From Piezodorus guildinii (lineage: Eukaryota; Arthropoda; Insecta; Hemiptera; Pentatomidae), in NCBI GenBank assembly GCA_023052935.1, contig CM041292.1, positions 171,864,900-171,928,899 of the forward strand: a stretch of 64,000 bases of DNA, in the 5' to 3' direction. Positions 1-10,335 of the stretch are shown here, piece by piece (position 1 is the first letter of the stretch; each line of letters begins with the position of its first letter). The notes under the pieces were generated by a model that was not told the origin of the DNA, made no database searches, and saw nothing but the letters and a program-made list of their open reading frames with translations. A program made the position numbers and the translations under genes.

Positions 1-974
1 TGTAAAGAAATCCTATAGACATCTGTTGAAGGAGTATTATGTTAACGTAAGTCATCACGTGGCCGCGCCGGTGGCCACCTTGTAATACAAGAATAATAAA
101 CGCAGTGACGTAAATCCTATGTTAAAACATGAATAATAATATATCCCAGTAAAATACAATTCTTGACTTTTTCTAAACCAAATAACATTTATTTATAAAA
201 TTATTACTTGAAAATAATAAAGTAAATTACCAAGTGATATGTTACTTCTGACTGAGCGTCGACATAAAGTAAGCAGTATTGTTGACCATTACGAAAATTT
301 AAAAACCGACCCATAATGTGAAAAAAAAAAATTGCAACCGTAAAACTTTTGACTCCTAGATTCTCTAAAATTATTTTTAATAAATTCCAATCATTATTTA
401 TGATGAAATGGGGAAATTATAAATACGATCGTTTAAAAATGTTAAATGATGTCTTCCTTATTAATAATAAGGAAAAAAAATTAACTTTACTTCAAAGTTT
501 TACTGACTTGTGCTACATTAATAATAATTATACCGTTTGTTTTTTCATTTTTAAACAATAAATATTTTCAAAAGAGTATAGGTGTTGGTGGGATCCAAAG
601 TTTTTCCAATGAAAATGAAAGAATCCATAGACTGATTTTTAGTGAAACAGTTTCCATAACATCCCAGGCCTATTACCATCTTAAATATGTACTTTAGGAT
701 CGTGCTACTTTTCGTGTTCGAGCCAGATTTCCCAAATTGCAAACAGTAAGTATACAGGTTCGACGTATTAATAAAAAAAATGCTACTTTCGCTGAAATAT
801 AATTAGACAACCAATTAAAGGAAAATATGAGTTAATGAAAATGTTTTCATCCATCAAAAGAACTTGAAGAACATTATGTCTCGCTTTCTCTGCTCGATTC
901 AACGAAGCACATCGGGACTCCTCGCGTTTGAATCCAACAGGATAATAATACTCTACACAGGAAAATGAATATGA

Positions 975-1005
<31 letters not shown>

Positions 1006-1197
1006 ATATTATTATATAATATATATTATTACTATGAAAAAAATGAGTAAAAATCCTTTTTTTTCAATTCAGCAATAGATCGCCGATTAGAACTGAGCTG
1101 AATAACACTTCTATAAGCAGTTTAAAAAAAATATATAAATTAAAAAGAAAATAATAATTGTGTAAACAACTTTAATATGATGAGTTGTTTTTAAATT
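1..1197. other. AT-rich non-coding stretch
   Basis: No gene is supported here. The reading frames around 349-561 and 551-742 have no recognisable domain and AT-driven composition. A short GC-rich palindromic patch lies near 60-80 and an interrupted (TA)n tract near 970-1030. Confidence 0.5.
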
Positions 1198-1464
1198 ATT
1201 TAACGCCACATATTGCTAACATGACGAATGAGGCGATAGTGGTTCAAGATTTTTGCTTATCCAGGTTTAACTAGGATAGGGATCTTTAACGAGTACTTGA
1301 CGTCACACAGGATCGGGACTACCATTTTACGTCCCCTCTGAAGAACTGCATAATCAAGGAGTTTGTACTCCCTTAAAAAAATCTTGACGCCATCCGCCGG
1401 GTTCGAACCCACGACCTTTGGCATAGAAGGCTGTTATGCTAGCCACTACGCCACAGGTGAACCC
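1198..1464 (-). mobile_element. tRNA-derived SINE, family S1
   Basis: Read on the minus strand, the head at 1464 begins GGGTTCACCTGTGGCGTAGT, matching a polymerase III A box (TGGCGTAGTGG). A B box follows (GGGTTCGAACCC, complement near 1399-1411). The body continues for about 200 bp past the tRNA-like head and is shared with copies near 9.8, 10.1, 14.2 and 18.3 kb, which is why this is a SINE and not a tRNA gene. The shared body contains the block that reads tttaattaggataggga on the plus strand elsewhere. No functional tRNA is claimed. Confidence 0.8.
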
Positions 1465-2247
1465 GATTCAATAAGATGATTATACATACTTTAATCAGAA
1501 TAGATTATGTTTGGAAAAAAATCCTCATAGAAGTGAGAAGCTCTGAGGGAAAGATCACAAGAGTCATTCCACTCGACAGTGCCTTTGTAAAGTGCAGAAA
1601 GTAAAGTGTTAAAATTTCTCTTTGAAATGCACTTTCTGTGGTTTTAACCTATGGCGAGGTGAAAGGTCCCATATTTAACCTAGATTTTAGGAGGCGACAT
1701 GGAGTAAAAAGAAAATTAACGTTTTCCCTTAAGCTTCATTGAGAGCGATCTCTTAGAAATGAATAACTCGTCGGTGGAAGTATTTTCTTTTGAAACAAAT
1801 AAAAATTCATCTTAGATTCAGTCCAGTTATTATTTAATTGCATAAAAACTAATTTGGTAACTGACATTAATTAATAGAAACCAAAGATCGTAAAACCAGG
1901 AATTCATCTCTTGAAACGCTTTCCATCTCAGATTTACTTTCGAATCCGTTCTTCATTTTTTGAAAGTAATCCTAGGACAGCATGTGATACTAAGTAAACA
2001 AAAGTGAATAATTGACTTTTCACAATTTAATTGTTTGCCATTCGATTTACAGTCAAATGAAAAAGCTAATATATCTTATGTTTCCCAGCTTTATTTCACT
2101 GATTATATAAGGAGTAACGCAACAGCCATTATATTCTGTGATTTTCTATGAAAGATTAGGACAGTATCTCCATCATATTTCTTAAAGAAAATTAAGCTAC
2201 AACAATTTTCAGGATTGAGAGGTTGATAAAAACCGAAAAGAAAAAAT
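1465..2247. other. Unassigned AT-rich sequence
   Basis: No coding region, RNA gene or recognised repeat was seen between the S1 SINE and the first arm of the family F inverted pair. Confidence 0.45.
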
Positions 2248-3110
2248 TCTGGTGCGGGCAACACACGACTTTCACTTACCTCCATTTTTAAAATCAATGA
2301 AAGAATTTTCAAATACAGTTAGAGATAAAAATACGTGAAACTATTAAGGAATTAATCAAATTAAATTTCTATAGAAACATGTGTTTCATTAAAAAATCTA
2401 TTATATTATTATCTAAAATAATCAGATAGTTTTATGTTCATTTTATCACTCTCTATTAACTTTTAAAAGCTTGTGTATGAGATGATATTTTTTCTAAAAT
2501 CTTTAGCTTTCCAACGGTATATCATACATGTATATTACTGCTCTTATGTTCAAAAACGAAAAATTGCATTAAAAAAATATTTGTTCTGTTTTCTCCTTTA
2601 CCTGTTTTTCATCAGCGTTAACAAGATAATCTAGTTATTATTATTGAATCTACAAAATTAAAGGTACTTTAGGGGAAGAAAATTTAAAATATCGGCATTT
2701 AAGCCCTATCAGACAATTTTTATCCAAATAAAACCTACATGATATTAAAGCCCATTAAATTTTACATCGATATAGCGAGTTTAATCAAAATCGTCGGAAC
2801 CGTTTTCGAGAAAATCGAAAAAAGGTGAAAAATGCATGGTATAAAGTGCCTCTTCTGGTAAGCACATTTTGATGAAAAGGGTTTTAACGTCTCGGGCGTA
2901 TAGTTGTTTTAAATATGAAATTTCAGTTTCATAGGACTTACCGTTTCCGCCCGGGAATTACCACACACACACACACACAGACCTTTTTGCGGGACTTGGT
3001 TATTTGGACTCAGGGGACCCTAAAACGTGTATTTCCGTTGAAAACTGGAATTCGAAAATTTTCACGATCGCAATACTTCCCCTTACTATATATAGTAAGT
3101 GAAAGTAAAA
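2248..3110 (+). mobile_element. Family F non-autonomous element, left arm of inverted pair
   Basis: The copy starts TCTGGTGCGGGCAACACACG, followed by ACTTTCACTTAC, and ends with TTACTATATATAGTAA and GTGAAAGTAAAA. The 12-mer ACTTTCACTTAC near the left end is the reverse complement of GTAAGTGAAAGT near the right end, giving subterminal inverted repeats. A (CA)n tract lies near 2963-2980. Subterminal inverted repeats, an internal microsatellite and a terminal palindrome together resemble DINE-1/Helentron-type elements. A simple terminal-inverted-repeat MITE is the alternative. This arm lacks about 36 bp that the opposite arm retains. The frame at 2915-3115 recurs only because the DNA repeats. 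Confidence 0.75.
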
Positions 3111-3491
3111 ATTGAAATTTTACAAATAAATACACCCAAAACTCACTTATTTTTTAAGATATAGAAAACATTTATTCTAACCAAAAAACTGCGAATAACT
3201 TAAAAAAAGAAAAAAAAATTTAATTTTCACCCATAGTTACGCCGATAACTCAGTTATTTTGGAAGATAGGGAAAAATATGCAGAGCATTAGACTCAGAAA
3301 AGCGCGATAAACATAGCAAAAAGTTGATCTATCGTACATATTCAAGGCACAAATTATAATGAATGTGATTCCACCAAATTCAGCTATTATTAGAGGTAGA
3401 GAAAAATCGAAACGATTAGTAGCTATAATCAGTTATACCCTATAATATAGTTATTTGGAAATAATAAACCATTGTGTAATAATTTGTAGCA
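3111..3491. repeat. Spacer of the family F inverted pair
   Basis: 381 bp between the two arms. It is not unique: blocks such as the one ending aataataaaccattgtgtaa recur near 38.46-38.50 kb, downstream of another family F copy. Inside it, phrases like ataactcagttatttt plus aagatagggaaaaatatg repeat loosely. This suggests the spacer belongs to a larger composite element with long inverted arms. Confidence 0.55.
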
Positions 3492-4390
3492 TTTTTACTT
3501 TCACTTACTATATATAGTAAGGGGAAGTATTGCGATCGTGAAAATTTTCGAATTCCAGTTTTCAACGGAAATACACATTTTAGGGTCCCCTGAGTCCAAA
3601 TAACCAAGTCCCGCAAAAAGGTCTGTGTGTGTGTGTGTCTGTGGTAACTCCCGGGCGGAAACGGTAAGTCCTATGAAACTGAAATTTCATATTTAAGACA
3701 ACTATACGCCCGAGACGTGACAAAACTTTTTTCATCAAAATGAGCCTACCAGAAGAGGCACCTTATACCATACATTTTGCACCTTTTTTCGATTTTCTCA
3801 AAAACGGTTCCGACGATTTTGATTAAACTCGCTATATCGATGTAAAATTTAATGGGCTTTAATATCATGTAGGTTTTATTTAGATAAAAATGGTCTGACA
3901 GGGCTTAAATGCCGATATTTTAAATTTTTCTCCCTAAAGTACCTTTAATTTTGTAGATTCAATAATAATAACTAGATTATCTTGTTAACGCTGATGAAAA
4001 ACTGGTAAATATATAAATTGAATAAATTCGATACCCAACTAAAGGAGAAAACAGAAAAAATATTTTTTTAATGCAATTTTTTGTTTTTGAACATAAGAGC
4101 AGTAATATACATGTATGATATACCGTTGGAAAGCTAAAGATTTTAGAAAAATTATCATCTCATACACAAGCTTTTAAAAGTTATTGGAGAGTGATGAAAA
4201 GAATATAAAGCTTACTGATTATTTAAGATAATAATATAATTGATTTTTTAATAAAACACATGTTTCTATAGAAATTTAATTTGATTAATTCCTTAATAAT
4301 TTCGCGTATTTTTTAACTGTATTTGAAAATTCTTTCATTGATTTTAAAAATTTAGGTAAGTGAAAGTCGTGTGTTGCCCGCACCAGATTT
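3492..4390 (-). mobile_element. Family F element, right arm of inverted pair
   Basis: Near-perfect inverse of the arm at 2248-3110. It starts ttttACTTTCACTTACTATA and ends GGTAAGTGAAAG, then TCGTGTGTTGCCCGCACCAG. With the other arm it forms an inverted repeat with arms of about 860-900 bp. The arms are far more similar to each other than to the other copies in the window, suggesting either a recent foldback unit or gene conversion between arms. Confidence 0.75.
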
Positions 4391-5911
4391 TTTTCTATGC
4401 TGTAAATCAGTAACGGTCGCTTACTTTGAAGGATGAACACCTCAAGGTTTCGATAATGAGTTTTTACGTAAAATTGTTTGTCCCAAGATGGATAAGGCCA
4501 ATTAAATAAAACTTTTTTTTTTTTTTCTAAGGACTACATATTTACTACCAAAAACTGAACGTTTCAGTGTAAAATATTTTAAAATAAAAAAACATGAAAA
4601 ATCAGAATTGACGATGAGAGGAAATGGGAGAGGAAACACATGACATGCATCAACGATTTTGAGTTGTCGCCACTATCGCATCGTATCCTCTGCGGTCATT
4701 GACGTGTTGAAATTATGTTTTGTTGTGACAGTATTATTTCATGCTCATAACCGTTATTTATTTTCCTAAAGGTTGAAATTCTGCTATTATATTGACTCTC
4801 CAGTTCTAAGCAGAAATACAAAATTCAATAGATTTCAACTAGATAGATCATAGCTTGGTTATAACTGTAAACACTTAAAGAATCAAATATTATTATGATG
4901 AGCTAAACCTTGTTGGCCTAGATTGCTATTTAACAGAATAGTAAATATGTTGCTGAATTATAGTTCGTTGACCAAGAGAATGGTTAGATAATTGTTTGTT
5001 CTTTTATTCATTAGACTCACTTTATACTACGGACGAGGTACAGCAGGAGTGATAATTTTTCCAATCCAGATTTGATGAGGATAGGAATCATTAACGAGTA
5101 TTCGACAAACACACAGAGATTACGTCCTCTCTAAAGGACGGAATAACCAAGGCTTAATTTTTTTATTCCCTTTAACTAATCCAAATGTCATCTACCAGGT
5201 TTGAACCCGAAACCCTTTAAATGAGAAATCTCATTTATTATATATTTTGAAATATAATAAATAAAATAAAAGCCGGGAGAATTGCTGTCGAAATGCCGGC
5301 ATACAATAAATTAGATTTCTTGTTTAAAGTGTTTTCATAATGAGCTCAACCTCCCTCTTCCCTAACAGCTTGTCTTTTAATTTATTATAGTTGAATCTAT
5401 ATCAATTTAAGATGAAAGGGAATGTCACAAAAATGGATTAATGGTAAGATACGACTCTTAGCGAACTTACTGTAGTTGACAGATTTCCGATGGTAGATGA
5501 TGGAACATATCCACAAAGTTGTTCTTCCAGATGCTGAAAGACTAACAGGAAGTTTTCTATTTGAAAGATGATATCATTTTGTAAATAAACTGCTCATGAT
5601 GTCTACGCGACTGGATGTTGTTCAAGGTTGAGTCAATGCACAGAAATAGCTCATTACTACGTGTGGCAGTGTGTTTGGGGAAATGATCCTGAAGATGCAT
5701 GAGGAAGTATCTGAGGAGAGACCTCAATTTGGATTATATAACCAAAATTTTCCGAATTGATTTGGTGAAAAAATAATGCTATCAAATGATCTGATTTATC
5801 AACAGCCTAATGAAGTTATATTATCTATGGAATTTAATAGGTCTAAATGATAATGCGAATTAATCTGATTTGCGATTTTGACAAACGGGTTCACTGCACC
5901 TTAAAAGATTG
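4391..5911. other. Unassigned sequence with a SINE relic
   Basis: Apart from the degraded S1 SINE near 5020-5215, I see no gene or recognised repeat here. The stretch 5440-5720 is somewhat less AT-rich but has no long frame. Confidence 0.4.
5020..5216 (-). mobile_element. Degraded SINE, family S1
   Basis: Shares the S1 body: a block like gaggataggaatcattaacga followed by cctctctaaaggacggaataa, and a B-box-like CCAGGTTTGAACCC in complement near 5196-5209. The A-box end is lost or diverged, so this is an old copy. Confidence 0.6.
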
Positions 5912-6485
5912 AAGTAATATTAAAGAAAGAAAGAAAATTTTATCCTGGGAGCATCAGTCCCCTAAGAATAACAGAAAAGTACAAAACTGAGACTTGTGTC
6001 TGGCACAGAAACAAAAACATACAAGAAATACAAACTTAACATATATTATTTATAAAAAAATAAATAAATAAATTCGTCTACTCAGGATACATATATGTTT
6101 ATAATCATATAATCATTTGTGTGTATGTGAAGATATATTATAATTGTATAATAAGATCATAGAGAAAAACCACAAGGAAGAGAAGAAAAAATAAATAAAT
6201 AAATATATTTATAAAGATTATTTTAAATATTTGCAATGGCCTTCATTTTAAAATGTAATTTGATCATTATTGTAACGTTTTGTTTACAATCAATCGGAAG
6301 ATGGATGGTTGAGAAGATGAAGGAACAGTTTGCTTTTAAATGAGATTAAAGAAGGTGCTTTGCGTATAAAGGTAGGTATGGAATTCCAGAACGATGTGGC
6401 ACGAAACTAAATGATTTTGGTGTTGGATGAAAAGGAAAATAGAGGTTAGTGAGCTGGGATCTTGTATTAAATGAATGTAACGATG
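5912..6485 (-). mobile_element. CR1/L2-like LINE 3' end with ORF tail
   Basis: On the minus strand, about 6480-6250 can be read as the C-terminal tail typical of CR1/L2-type reverse transcriptase ORFs: FRATSFWNSIP, then a segment ending FKSKL, matching the family pattern of W-N-S-L-P followed by F-K. The 3' end at 5912-5980 carries a hairpin-like GGGACTGATGCTCCC and then a (TTTC)n tail, a usual CR1/L2 ending. The copy is 5'-truncated and its frames are broken. Confidence 0.6.
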
Positions 6486-6488
6486 AAT

Positions 6489-6553
6489 TGAAGTAATATT
6501 AAAGAAAGAAAATTTTATTCTGGGACCATCAGTCCCCTAAGAATAACAGAAAT
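6489..6553 (-). mobile_element. Second CR1/L2-like LINE 3' tail
   Basis: A near-identical direct copy of the 5912-5978 tail, with the same GGGACTGATGGTCCC hairpin. It abuts the first copy directly upstream, so two 3' ends lie in tandem. Confidence 0.55.
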
Positions 6554-6679
6554 TATTATTTTGTTGTGTTTATATTATTTCAAGTATCACACATGAAGTA
6601 GCTATTTCTGTTTATTTATTTCACTCTAAAAGTGTGGTTTGAAAAGTGTGCATATTTTATTACCTCAAATAATTATTTT

Positions 6680-6800
6680 AGTCCAGCTATTTGTTGTTTT
6701 AAGTTATGACAACATTGTTCCGGATTTATATTTTATTCTTAAGGGTCTTTAGTCCCAGGGTATTAAAGAATTTTTCATTTTATTTAATAAGGATGGTGAA
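6680..6800 (+). mobile_element. CR1/L2-like LINE 3' tail, opposite orientation
   Basis: Near 6732-6782 the plus strand reads like the same tail (ttcttaagggtctttagtcc, then cagggtattaaagaa), diverged. It is a relic of the family seen at 5.9-6.5 kb. Confidence 0.45.
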
Positions 6801-7475
6801 CTAATTTAATTTTAATTTCAAACTTTTTGAAAACACGCCATAAGGTAAAATTTTATTTTATATATATCTGGATTTCATTCATATATAGGGGCCAACAATC
6901 ACACTATCAATGCGTTTCATAATGTATCTGGCATACAATTTTATTTATCAATGCAGTTGAATGCAAGAGTGAACAGATTATACAACAAAGTAACTTCAAC
7001 ATAATGATAACAGCAGACATATCATGTGCATGTTGAAGTTAACAGGAAAAAAAAATAATAGTTAGAAAGTTCACCCAGCTGTTGCGAAACTGATATCACA
7101 TAATGGTGAGCGATATATCAGAATGGACTAGGCTCAGGAGTATTAAAAAAAAAGAAATGAAGCAATCAACGAGGTAAGTTATGAGTCATCTTTAGGGGAA
7201 GATTATAAATTAAGACATTATAAGAACATTAAGGTCTTCAGTTTGGGATGGTGGGCCATCTTTGGTCAGGATTTGTCGGTAGAAGTCTGCCTATCGGCTC
7301 ACATCTTGATCGGGAGTAATTAGCCAACACAACAAACATTCTTAGCAGATCTTATCATAATATTTATTAAAATATCTCATATCCTTTGAGGTTTGTTTAT
7401 AAACTTGTAGTTTTTATCGGGCAGTCTTTTCAGCTCTCGTTTTAAGGAGCAAATAAACAATATTTTAAGATTTCT
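6801..7475. other. Unassigned AT-rich sequence
   Basis: No gene, RNA gene or recognised repeat seen. Confidence 0.4.
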
Positions 7476-7796
7476 TCCTCTAAAGTACCTTTAATGTTGT
7501 AGCTTTTATGAAACTGACCATATAATTTTATTAGCATTGCTAAAGATTTTAGAAAAATATTATCTTATACACTATTGTAAAAGTTAACGGAGAGAGATGA
7601 AAAGCCAATAAAAAAAACTGATTGTCGTAGATGATAAAATAATAGATTATTTAATAGAACACAAATATGTATCTATTACAATCCAATGTAAATAATTCTT
7701 TAACAATTTATTTCGTTGCTGAATTTTTTTTAAAATTCCTAATTTGTTATAAACAACGGAGGTAAGTGAAAGTCTTGTGTTGAGCCCACCAGATTT
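7476..7796 (-). mobile_element. Family F element, truncated
   Basis: Keeps only the 'tctggtgc' end of the family. It contains the shared phrases ctaaagtacctttaat and gctaaagattttagaaaaat, and ends GGAGGTAAGTGAAAGTCTTG, then ...CCCACCAG. The half with the (CA)n tract is missing. Confidence 0.65.
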
Positions 7797-8469
7797 TTAG
7801 AAAGTCGCTAAACATGAACTTCAATTTTTTTTTTTTTTTTTAATTTATCCTACCATATGAAACAGTAATTGAACCTAACCGGTTTGTAAAAAAAAAAAAT
7901 AAACATTATACATATAAAAGCATCAACATCATAAAAATCCCATTAAGTGTCCACCATTACACGTCAAGTTAACTGTTTAACCCTATAACTGTATCTTTAA
8001 TACATAAAACACATTAAAAAGTTATGAAATAACTCCAGTAATTTATTATGATTTTAAACTTTAAAAAAAAAATTAGATTTTTATATACTTATAAAGTGCC
8101 AAAATACTATAGGCATACAATATTGTACACTTCCAGGCTAAATTTTAGGAAAGAAGTTGAAATTCAAAACTAGCATTAAATGAAACTCAAAAGTGTATAG
8201 AACTTCTCCAAAAACTTTCCTCACAAAAGTAGCATGTGCATCGACTAATTACAGCCCTGATGGATGCTACTACGTTTTCAAACTCATGGCTAATTTACAG
8301 TCTTGGGAGAGCCCTTACAGCGATGGCTAATTCTTCTTCCCGAATCTAATGGCTGGTTTCAACAGCTCAACATCACGAATGACCGAAGCAGGTTCCAAAC
8401 ACGATCTACGACTGTTTTGGGATCCCATCAAGCATCAAGCATACTGAGCTTCACAACAAGGGAGACAAA
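7797..8469. other. Unassigned sequence
   Basis: A poly(T) run lies near 7826-7842. The interval 8220-8465 is less AT-rich than its surroundings, with an open frame from 8303 (alternative start) that runs into the MITE. I recognise nothing in it. Confidence 0.4.
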
Positions 8470-8616
8470 AGGGGTACTCACTACGTTTGCTATAGCATGC
8501 TATTTGTGCTATTGTGCTAAACCCATCAATTTTATACAGGAAATAACTGTAGAAACTCGACGGGTTTAGCAAAATAACACAAAAAGTATGCTATAGCAAA
8601 CGTAGTGAGTACCCCT
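8470..8616. mobile_element. 147-bp foldback MITE, copy 1
   Basis: Almost the whole element is a palindrome. It begins AGGGGTACTCACTACGTTTG and ends with the reverse complement, CAAACGTAGTGAGTACCCCT. Inner arms carry CTATAGCATGC-type and GTGCTA...CTAAACCC blocks. It is flanked by AAA on both sides, consistent with a 3-bp target duplication. A second copy at 51725 differs at about three positions. It has no coding capacity and needs a transposase from elsewhere. The superfamily is not determined; a 3-bp duplication would suit PIF/Harbinger, but that is only a guess. Confidence 0.85.
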
Positions 8617-9792
8617 AAAATCATTTCTTGTAGCCTAAGTTATGATAATTGACAAGGTAACAACTTCCGAGACGAAACAATTGAATTGCAAAAAATAATT
8701 CATAGTAATACTGTGAAGGCCTTAGCAATCATCAAAGATGGAAGGGATCACAACTGAATTTATGAATTAGACAATCGTCTCATTTCTACTGTCAGCATTG
8801 ATTGCATCTCCGGTTATCAATTACTTTAGCAAATATGGAGGTATCAATCAGTCGCGGAAAAGTAACAGGCTGTAGATCATAATAGATCTTATTAACTATA
8901 GATCTCAAATTGTGAAGTAAATAAATATCTGATGAAGCATAATAATGAGAATATCAAATTTCATATTCTGGACATGTATGTGCCTGTGATGTTGCTTTTT
9001 CTGTAAAATCGACTTTGTGCATTTTGGCACAAATTAGCAATTGTGGGTGGAGTAAATACAAAAATATTTAAGCTTTTGAAGTGTCTGAAGAGTAAAAAGA
9101 ACTAAATTTTTCAAGAGGTCATAATGATGAAAATGCATGTGGTAATAGGAATTACAAGTTCTATTCTGGGCAGAGTTCTCTGGCTCCGGCAGGAGGTTCA
9201 AAGGTATAAAAAAGCAAACCAAAAGATGATTCAAATAGGACGTGACGAAGATGGGAATATCATTAAAGAAGGCTGACAGGATGAGGCAATGTAAGCAATA
9301 AGCCGGTAATTATAAGGCATTGGCAGGGGACTGCTAGTGGGAAAGGGAGGAGAAATCGAAAGTGTGGATGAGGGTATTTAACTGGAGTAAGTTGGCAGTA
9401 GTGGGGGCCTCTACTACCCAGCCTGATTACATCTGACTTCCTGCATCCTGGTTAGTGCACCGCTCTCACGGCCGATAGTATTTTGTATCTATATGGCCCT
9501 CCTGTCGCAGGATAAGATAACTTCTAGGCTAGTAGTGTAGCCCTGTCGGCACTCTTCTCTCAGGAAGGAGGAAAGAACAAGCTTCTCACTCCGGTTCAAC
9601 ACCCTTTGCGGTACGATGCATCTGCCTCTATTTTTAGCCGGCTACAATGGGTGTAGATTTTAAAAACTTCAATCCGGTACATTAAGTGAAGACAGGGAAA
9701 AATTAAAGCTATGAAGAAGAAAACTGATTAAGAGGTTGGGTATGAAATAAATACAGACAAGCAGGACTAATAGTAGTATAGTAAATCTATAT
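8617..9792. other. Unassigned sequence with a GC-richer block
   Basis: About 9285-9690 is clearly less AT-rich than its surroundings and contains GGTTCAACACC, which resembles a B box. There is no matching A box at normal distance and no coding frame. It may be a relic repeat; its origin is unknown. Confidence 0.35.
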
Positions 9793-10035
9793 TTTTGTCG
9801 CTAACGGACAATTCGACGTGGGAGTCTTAAATTTTTCCTTTCTAAATTAAATTAGGATAGGGAATTTAAACGAGTACCAGATATCGCACTGGCTCGGGAC
9901 TACTATTTTACGTATCCTTTGATGGGCGCCAAAACCAAGGATTTTTCACTCCCTTTAAAAATTCCAAGGGCCATTTGTCGAATTGGAACCAGCGATCTTG
10001 GGCGCAGACGTTGCCATTCGACCACAAGTGCCATT
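9793..10035 (-). mobile_element. SINE, family S1
   Basis: Diverged S1 copy lying head-to-tail with the next copy. Shared blocks include attaggatagggaatttaaac and ctcgggactactattttacg. The tRNA-like head lies at the 10035 end and its B box is degraded. Confidence 0.65.
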
Positions 10036-10058
10036 TGAACAAGAGGGAAATGTATTAT

Positions 10059-10335
10059 TTGTTTATTTATTTAACGTCCCTTTATGCTGCTGTGGCTAAT
10101 CGGACGATGCTACATTGGGAGTCCTAAATTTTGCCTATCCAGGTTCAATTAGGATAGGGATCTTTAACGAGTACCTGTTATCGCACAGGCTCGAGACCAC
10201 CTTGTATCGTCCCCTCGAAGGACGGCATAAATAAGAATTTTTTACTCCCATTAAAAAATCCTAGGACCACTTGCGGGTTTGAACCGGGGACCTTGGGGAT
10301 AGGATTCTGTTATGCTATTAGGTAACCAGGTAACC
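10059..10335 (-). mobile_element. SINE, family S1, nearly full length
   Basis: On the minus strand it begins GGGGTTACCTGGTTACC and has a B box, GGTTCAAACCC (complement near 10275-10286). It carries the shared body and ends in a (TAAA)n-like tail at 10059-10070. This is one of the best S1 copies in the window and defines the family's 3' end. Confidence 0.75.

Noticed and set aside
1395..1464. A genuine tRNA gene (minus strand)
   Set aside because: Same body as five other S1 copies; the tRNA cloverleaf is not complete.
2955..2982. CA runs as a CRISPR-like or satellite array
   Set aside because: Simple microsatellite inside family F; no spacer-repeat structure exists anywhere in the window.
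2915..3115. Recurring small frame (also at 13098, 33114 minus, 41806 minus, 46207) as a conserved peptide gene
   Set aside because: It recurs only because family F DNA recurs; the frame is broken by indels between copies and includes the CA microsatellite.
5912..6553. Direct repeats 5912-5978 and 6489-6551 as LTRs of a small element
   Set aside because: They carry the GGGACT...GTCCC hairpin and TTTC-type tail of CR1/L2 LINE 3' ends, and a LINE ORF tail lies between them.
8303..8569. 88-codon frame as a gene
   Set aside because: The end of the frame lies in the MITE, and the rest matches no family that I recognise.
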